Below, one piece after another: positions 4,811 to 8,358 of a DNA stretch of 8,358 nt. Source of the DNA: Lentisphaeria bacterium (GTDB lineage Bacteria; Verrucomicrobiota; Lentisphaeria; Victivallales; JAUVCU01); the NCBI GenBank assembly GCA_030590715.1, contig JAUVCU010000052.1, forward strand, positions 1-8,358, read 5' to 3'. Positions within the stretch are counted from its first letter, which is position 1. Every line of letters starts with the position of its first letter. Below the pieces are notes generated by a model that did no database searches, was not told where the DNA came from, and saw only the letters and a program-made list of their open reading frames with translations. Position numbers and translations under genes: made by a program.

Positions 4811-7720
4811 ATGGCTGTAGGCAGTGCACAATTGGTAAAACTCGACGAAGAATTGACTGGCGAAATTCTTTTTGATGAATCTATAAAAACGATCTATTCT
4901 ACTGATGCTTCTGTCTACAAAGAGATACCGCTTGCCGTCGCTTTCCCCTCTGATGAAGATGATATTGTAAAACTTATTGAGTTTGCTAATAACAACTCAA
5001 CATCTCTGATTCCACGAACGGCAGGGACATCACTGGCAGGACAGGTCGTAGGGCAGGGTATTGTTGTCGATGTTTCTCGCAGCTTTTCTAATATTCTCGG
5101 ATTCAATAAAGAAGAACGGTGGATTAAAGTTCAGCCCGCTGTTGTTCGCGACGAGCTTAATTTATATTTGAAACCGCACTATCTGTTATTCGGACCGATA
5201 ACGGCGACAGCCAATCGAGCGATGATCGGAGGAATGGTGGCGAATAACTCCTGCGGGCAAAACTCTCTTCGCTTTGGAAGCACCCGAGATCATCTTTTGG
5301 AAGTTACCGGTTTTTTAAGTGATGGATCAAAAGTTACTTTCGGCGAAGTATCTGTCGAAGAATTTCAGCAGAAAATGAATTCCGATTCTTTGGAAGATGA
5401 TATTTACCGAAAATTGAATGAGATTTTATCTTCTGAAGAAAATCAGGAGATGATTAAGCAAGAATTTCCGAAGCTTGAGATCAAGCGTCGCAATACCGGT
5501 TACGCGCTGGATATTGTTTCTCGCATGTCGCCATTTGTTGAAAACGGAGAAAAACTGAATTTGGCGAAGTTGATTGCCGGTTCGGAAGGAACGCTGTTTT
5601 TTATTACCGAAATAAAGCTTAGTCTTGAACCATTGTCTCCAGCTCATCGAAAATTGTTGTGTGCGCATTTTGAATCTATCTCCGATTCATTGCAGGCGAA
5701 TATTATTGCCGCAAAATACAAACCGTTCGCAGCAGAACTATTCGATCACTACGTTTTAGAAAGAACCAAAACGAATATCACCTATTGTAAAAATAGATTT
5801 TTTGTCAAAGACGATCCTAAAGCGATTCTAGCAGTCGAACTGGATGCGGAAAGTGAAGTTGAACTAGATTCTCAAATTGAAGATTTAATAGATGATTTTA
5901 AATCTGCCGGGCTCGGTTATCATTTCCCGGTAGTCGATGATGGTGATATTACGAAGGTCTGGGCGCTGCGAAAAGCCGGGCTCGGGCTTTTGTCTAATAT
6001 TCCTGGCGATTCAAAGCCGGTGGCGGTTATCGAAGATACTTGTGTTTCAATTCACGATCTGCCTGAATATATTCGAGAATTTAATGTGATCCTGGATAAA
6101 CACAATCTGCCTTGTGTTCACTATGCGCATGTCGGTTCTGGAGAACTTCATCTTCGTCCTATTTTGAATTTGAAAACAAAAGAAGGGCACGAGCTCTTCA
6201 GAATAATTGCAGATGAAATTGCTGTTCTAGTTAATAAATATAGAGGCTCTTTGAGCGGAGAGCATGGCGATGGTCGTCTGCGCGGGGAATATATTCAGCT
6301 AATGCTCGGTGAAAAAGTGTTTGGTTTACTTGTGGACGTGAAGAAAGCTTTTGACCCGGATAATATTTTCAATCCCGGCAAAATTGTAGATACACCAAAA
6401 ATGGATGAGTCGCTGCGTTTTGAATCCGGTACTGATACTCCGGAAATAGAAACCTATTTTGATTTTTCAAAAGAGATGGGCTTTTTGCGCGCGGTCGAAT
6501 TCTGCAACGGATCCGGCGACTGCAGAAAGTCGGAAAAGATCGGTGGCACGATGTGTCCGAGCTATATGGCGACTAAGGATGAACGATACACGACGCGAGC
6601 ACGGGCTAATGTTATGCGCGAATATTTGCGCAAACCTTTCGCGAAAAATAATTTTGAACACAAAGAAATTGTCGAGATTCTGGATAACTGTTTGTCCTGC
6701 AAAGGGTGCAAATCGGAATGTCCGTCCAATGTTGATATGTCTAAGCTTAAAGCAGAATACTTGCAGCATTATTACGACCTGAATGGCACTCCGCTTCGTT
6801 CTCTGCTGGTTGCAAACTTTACGACGCTTTCTAAAATTGGATCGATTGCTCCCGGGTTATTCAATTTTGTGAATGATTTGAAAATCACCCGAAAGCTGGC
6901 TGGATTTACGACAAAGCGTTCATTTCCAAAACTGCAGAAAGAAACGACTGAAAAGTGGTTTAAAAAGAATTGTGCTGACATGAAGTCGAGAAAAAAAGTC
7001 TTTCTATTTGTGGATGAGTTTACCAATTACAACGACAGTGAAATCGGTATTCTAGCTATCAAGCTCCTGCGGAAATTGGGCTACGACGTTATTCTGCCAT
7101 CTCATGTTGAGAGCGGACGTGCGGCACTTTCTAAAGGACTATTGAAGAAAGGAAGAAAGGTGGCAGTCAAAAACGTAAAAATGCTGGCTGATATTGTTTC
7201 GGAGGATACCCCTTTAATAGGAATAGAGCCGTCGGCGGTTTTGAGCTTCCGAGACGAGTATCCGAATCTGGTTCCGGACGAACTGAAAGAAAAGGCGGTT
7301 GCGCTGGGCAAAAATGCTTTGCTGTTCGATGAATTTATCGCATGCGAAATCGAAAACGGAAATATCGATTCGTCAGTATTTACTGACAAAGAGCAGGTAA
7401 TTGAGCTTCACGGACATTGTTTTCAGAAATCATTGGCAAGCCTGGAAACGGCGACGCAAATGCTTTCTCTGCCAAAAAACTATACGGTAAACCTAATCCC
7501 TTCCGGTTGTTGTGGAATGGCAGGTTCTTTTGGATTCGAGGAAGAACATTACGAATTATCTATGAAGATAGGTGAGCTGGTTCTGTTTCCACATGTTCGG
7601 AATCTGGATGAATCGGTGATTGTCGCTGCTTCGGGCACGAGCTGTCGTCAGCAGATCAAAGACGGCACTGATGTGACCGCCCAACATCCGATCGAAATCC
7701 TCTACAACGCACTGCGGTAA
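4811..7720 (+). CDS. FAD-linked oxidase/iron-sulfur fusion, D-2-hydroxyacid dehydrogenase type (YdiJ/Dld-like)
   Basis: This 969-residue protein probably oxidises a D-2-hydroxy acid (D-lactate or D-2-hydroxyglutarate are the known family substrates) and passes electrons through FAD and iron-sulfur centres to the respiratory chain. The FAD-binding domain (about 30-275) has PRTAGTSLAGQ (68-78), GGMVANNSCGQNSLRFGSTRD (140-160) and AGSEGTLF (256-263). The FAD-oxidase C-terminal domain follows, with VWALRKAGLGLL (383-394), HYAHVGSGELHLRP (437-450) and SGEHGDGRLRGEY (482-494). Seven cysteines then form the ferredoxin-like part: Cys565, 571 and 582, and 627, 630, 633 and 637 (CLSCKGCKSECP). The GlpC-like C-terminus has HGHCFQK (867-873), CCGMAGSFGFE (900-910) and Cys945. 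There are no membrane segments or signal peptide, so it is likely cytoplasmic or membrane-associated. AGAGGG (4801-4806) supports ATG 4811. The length fits the fused family (about 950-1020). The substrate cannot be told from the sequence. Confidence 0.92.
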   Translation: MAVGSAQLVKLDEELTGEILFDESIKTIYSTDASVYKEIPLAVAFPSDEDDIVKLIEFANNNSTSLIPRTAGTSLAGQVVGQGIVVDVSRSFSNILGFNKEERWIKVQPAVVRDELNLYLKPHYLLFGPITATANRAMIGGMVANNSCGQNSLRFGSTRDHLLEVTGFLSDGSKVTFGEVSVEEFQQKMNSDSLEDDIYRKLNEILSSEENQEMIKQEFPKLEIKRRNTGYALDIVSRMSPFVENGEKLNLAKLIAGSEGTLFFITEIKLSLEPLSPAHRKLLCAHFESISDSLQANIIAAKYKPFAAELFDHYVLERTKTNITYCKNRFFVKDDPKAILAVELDAESEVELDSQIEDLIDDFKSAGLGYHFPVVDDGDITKVWALRKAGLGLLSNIPGDSKPVAVIEDTCVSIHDLPEYIREFNVILDKHNLPCVHYAHVGSGELHLRPILNLKTKEGHELFRIIADEIAVLVNKYRGSLSGEHGDGRLRGEYIQLMLGEKVFGLLVDVKKAFDPDNIFNPGKIVDTPKMDESLRFESGTDTPEIETYFDFSKEMGFLRAVEFCNGSGDCRKSEKIGGTMCPSYMATKDERYTTRARANVMREYLRKPFAKNNFEHKEIVEILDNCLSCKGCKSECPSNVDMSKLKAEYLQHYYDLNGTPLRSLLVANFTTLSKIGSIAPGLFNFVNDLKITRKLAGFTTKRSFPKLQKETTEKWFKKNCADMKSRKKVFLFVDEFTNYNDSEIGILAIKLLRKLGYDVILPSHVESGRAALSKGLLKKGRKVAVKNVKMLADIVSEDTPLIGIEPSAVLSFRDEYPNLVPDELKEKAVALGKNALLFDEFIACEIENGNIDSSVFTDKEQVIELHGHCFQKSLASLETATQMLSLPKNYTVNLIPSGCCGMAGSFGFEEEHYELSMKIGELVLFPHVRNLDESVIVAASGTSCRQQIKDGTDVTAQHPIEILYNALR

Positions 7721-7868
7721 ATTGGGAGTGCTGTGCTCTGCACAGCTTTTCGATATTATTTCAAACCACAAGGCAAATTCGATGAATTATGCGAAAGTAA
7801 TTGAGATTCAATACCTCATCGTTAAACCAAAAACTCAGCACTCCACAGCTTTGTTTTGTTCAGCAAAC
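7721..7868. other. Convergent intergenic region
   Basis: The region separates the converging oxidoreductase and PhnA-like genes. It contains the oxidoreductase terminator near its left end. Near its right end is a weak minus-strand hairpin, outer arms AAAAC (7830-7834) and GTTTT (7853-7857), inner AGC/GCT (7837-7839, 7848-7850), which could end the PhnA-like transcript. A 9-base inverted pair (GGAGTGCTG 7725-7733, CAGCACTCC 7836-7844) links the two ends. A plus-strand reading frame crosses this region into the antisense of the PhnA-like gene but shows no family features. Confidence 0.45.
7730..7750 (+). terminator. Intrinsic terminator of the oxidoreductase gene
   Basis: A perfect 7-bp GC-rich stem, GCTGTGC (7730-7736) and GCACAGC (7740-7746), closes a 3-base TCT loop and is followed by TTTT (7747-7750). 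It lies 9 bases after the stop codon. The short T-run makes it moderate rather than strong. Confidence 0.65.
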
Positions 7869-8267
7869 CTACTTTTCGTTGTCGGCCCATTCCTGAAGTT
7901 CTTCGTCAAGATAAGCTTGTTCAAGGAGGTCTTTTGCCCATTCTGTCTTGTCGGCCAATTTGCGCAGCATACGAACGGCAGAAACCTGAACGGCTGGGAT
8001 CTCGCTCCACATAGTATTATTTAAACAACGCCAATGATTAGGCTCGATTCGCTTTGGATTCTCCAGTTGTTCCAGACACGTTTCGCAGATGAAAATGCAG
8101 TGGTCGTAGTCAGGTTCTTCGTAGACAGGAGTAACTTCGAAGATGGAAAGTTTTACGCCGGTGTCTTCACACAATTCACACGTTGACTTTGAACGTCGAA
8201 CTAAGTCTTTCCCGAAAAAGCTAAGCTTCTGCTGTCGCTCATTATGTTTGTCTAATCCTCTAGCCAT
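7869..8267 (-). CDS. PhnA-like zinc-ribbon protein lacking the C-terminal PhnA domain
   Basis: This 132-residue protein resembles the N-terminal half of the PhnA-domain proteins of marine and other bacteria. It has two zinc-knuckle pairs, CELC (30-33) and CETC (61-64), with additional Cys57 and Cys81. The characteristic block NHWRCLNNTMWSEIPAVQV (77-95) and a helical, acidic tail (about 96-132, with WAKDLLEQAYLDEE) follow. The N-terminus is basic (MARGLDKHNERQQK). Family proteins often continue into an SH3-like PhnA domain, and that domain is absent; none of the three minus-strand frames downstream of the TAG stop encodes a recognisable remnant. Despite the name, PhnA proteins are not established phosphonate enzymes, and no phn genes are nearby. 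ATG at 8267 has AAGGGT (8274-8279) six bases upstream. Function unknown; zinc binding is inferred. Confidence 0.8.
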   Translation of the reverse strand: MARGLDKHNERQQKLSFFGKDLVRRSKSTCELCEDTGVKLSIFEVTPVYEEPDYDHCIFICETCLEQLENPKRIEPNHWRCLNNTMWSEIPAVQVSAVRMLRKLADKTEWAKDLLEQAYLDEELQEWADNEK

Positions 8268-8315
8268 TTTTATACCCTTGAGTTTTATTCATAAATTTTA
8301 TGTAAAGGAAAGTAG

Positions 8316-8344
8316 ATCATTTAGTTCTAAATAGAAAATGTTAA
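8316..8344 (-). promoter_or_regulatory. Weak candidate promoter of the PhnA-like gene, with a small palindrome
   Basis: On the minus strand, TTAACA (8339-8344) is followed after 17 bases by AATGAT (8316-8321), with a leader of about 40 bases to the ATG at 8267. Within the spacer lies a perfect inverted repeat ATTTAG-TT-CTAAAT (8319-8332) that could be an operator. A TAAAAT at about 8295-8300 is an alternative -10 without a good -35. The remaining bases up to 8358 show nothing recognisable. Confidence 0.22.
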
Positions 8345-8358
8345 ATGAGGGAATCGGG

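Noticed and set aside
6459..6782. A plus-strand reading frame overlapping the oxidoreductase gene
   Set aside because: It overlaps the cysteine-rich part of the oxidoreductase in another frame and contains only shadow sequence rich in Arg and Cys.
7722..8024. A plus-strand gene following the oxidoreductase
   Set aside because: It runs through the terminator hairpin and into the antisense of the PhnA-like gene; no ribosome binding site or family features were seen.

Overview
The window holds five protein-coding genes from what looks like a moderately AT-rich Gram-negative-type bacterium. From left to right they are: the N-terminal 355 codons of gyrB (minus strand, running off the left edge); guaA (minus); an AAA_14/DUF4143-family ATPase (minus); a large flavin/iron-sulfur oxidoreductase (plus); and a small PhnA-like zinc-ribbon protein (minus). 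The lineage cannot be fixed from the sequence. The GyrB wording, the long form of GuaA and the PhnA-like protein would suit the PVC superphylum (for example Lentisphaerae or Verrucomicrobia), but this is only a guess from family resemblance. No tRNA, rRNA, CRISPR array, transposase or insertion sequence was seen.

Layout. Positions 1-1066 are gyrB. Positions 1067-1350 carry the gyrB promoter region and, next to guaA, a strong intrinsic terminator. guaA occupies 1351-3138, and 3139-3312 is its leader region. The ATPase gene occupies 3313-4539. Positions 4540-4810 form a divergent promoter region with the most unusual feature of the window: three tandem 32-bp palindromic repeats whose first arm coincides with the -35 element of the ATPase gene. 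The oxidoreductase occupies 4811-7720. Positions 7721-7868 are a convergent terminator region, 7869-8267 the PhnA-like gene, and 8268-8358 its upstream region.

How the genes relate. gyrB (DNA supercoiling) and guaA (GMP synthesis) are housekeeping genes in the same direction, but a terminator separates them, so they are probably independent units. The flavin/iron-sulfur enzyme probably oxidises a D-2-hydroxy acid and passes electrons to the respiratory chain. The ATPase gene has its own repeat-controlled promoter and looks like an accessory gene placed between housekeeping genes. The points most worth a second look are the repeat-controlled ATPase gene, the eukaryote-like long GuaA, and the PhnA-like protein that has a zinc ribbon but no C-terminal PhnA domain.
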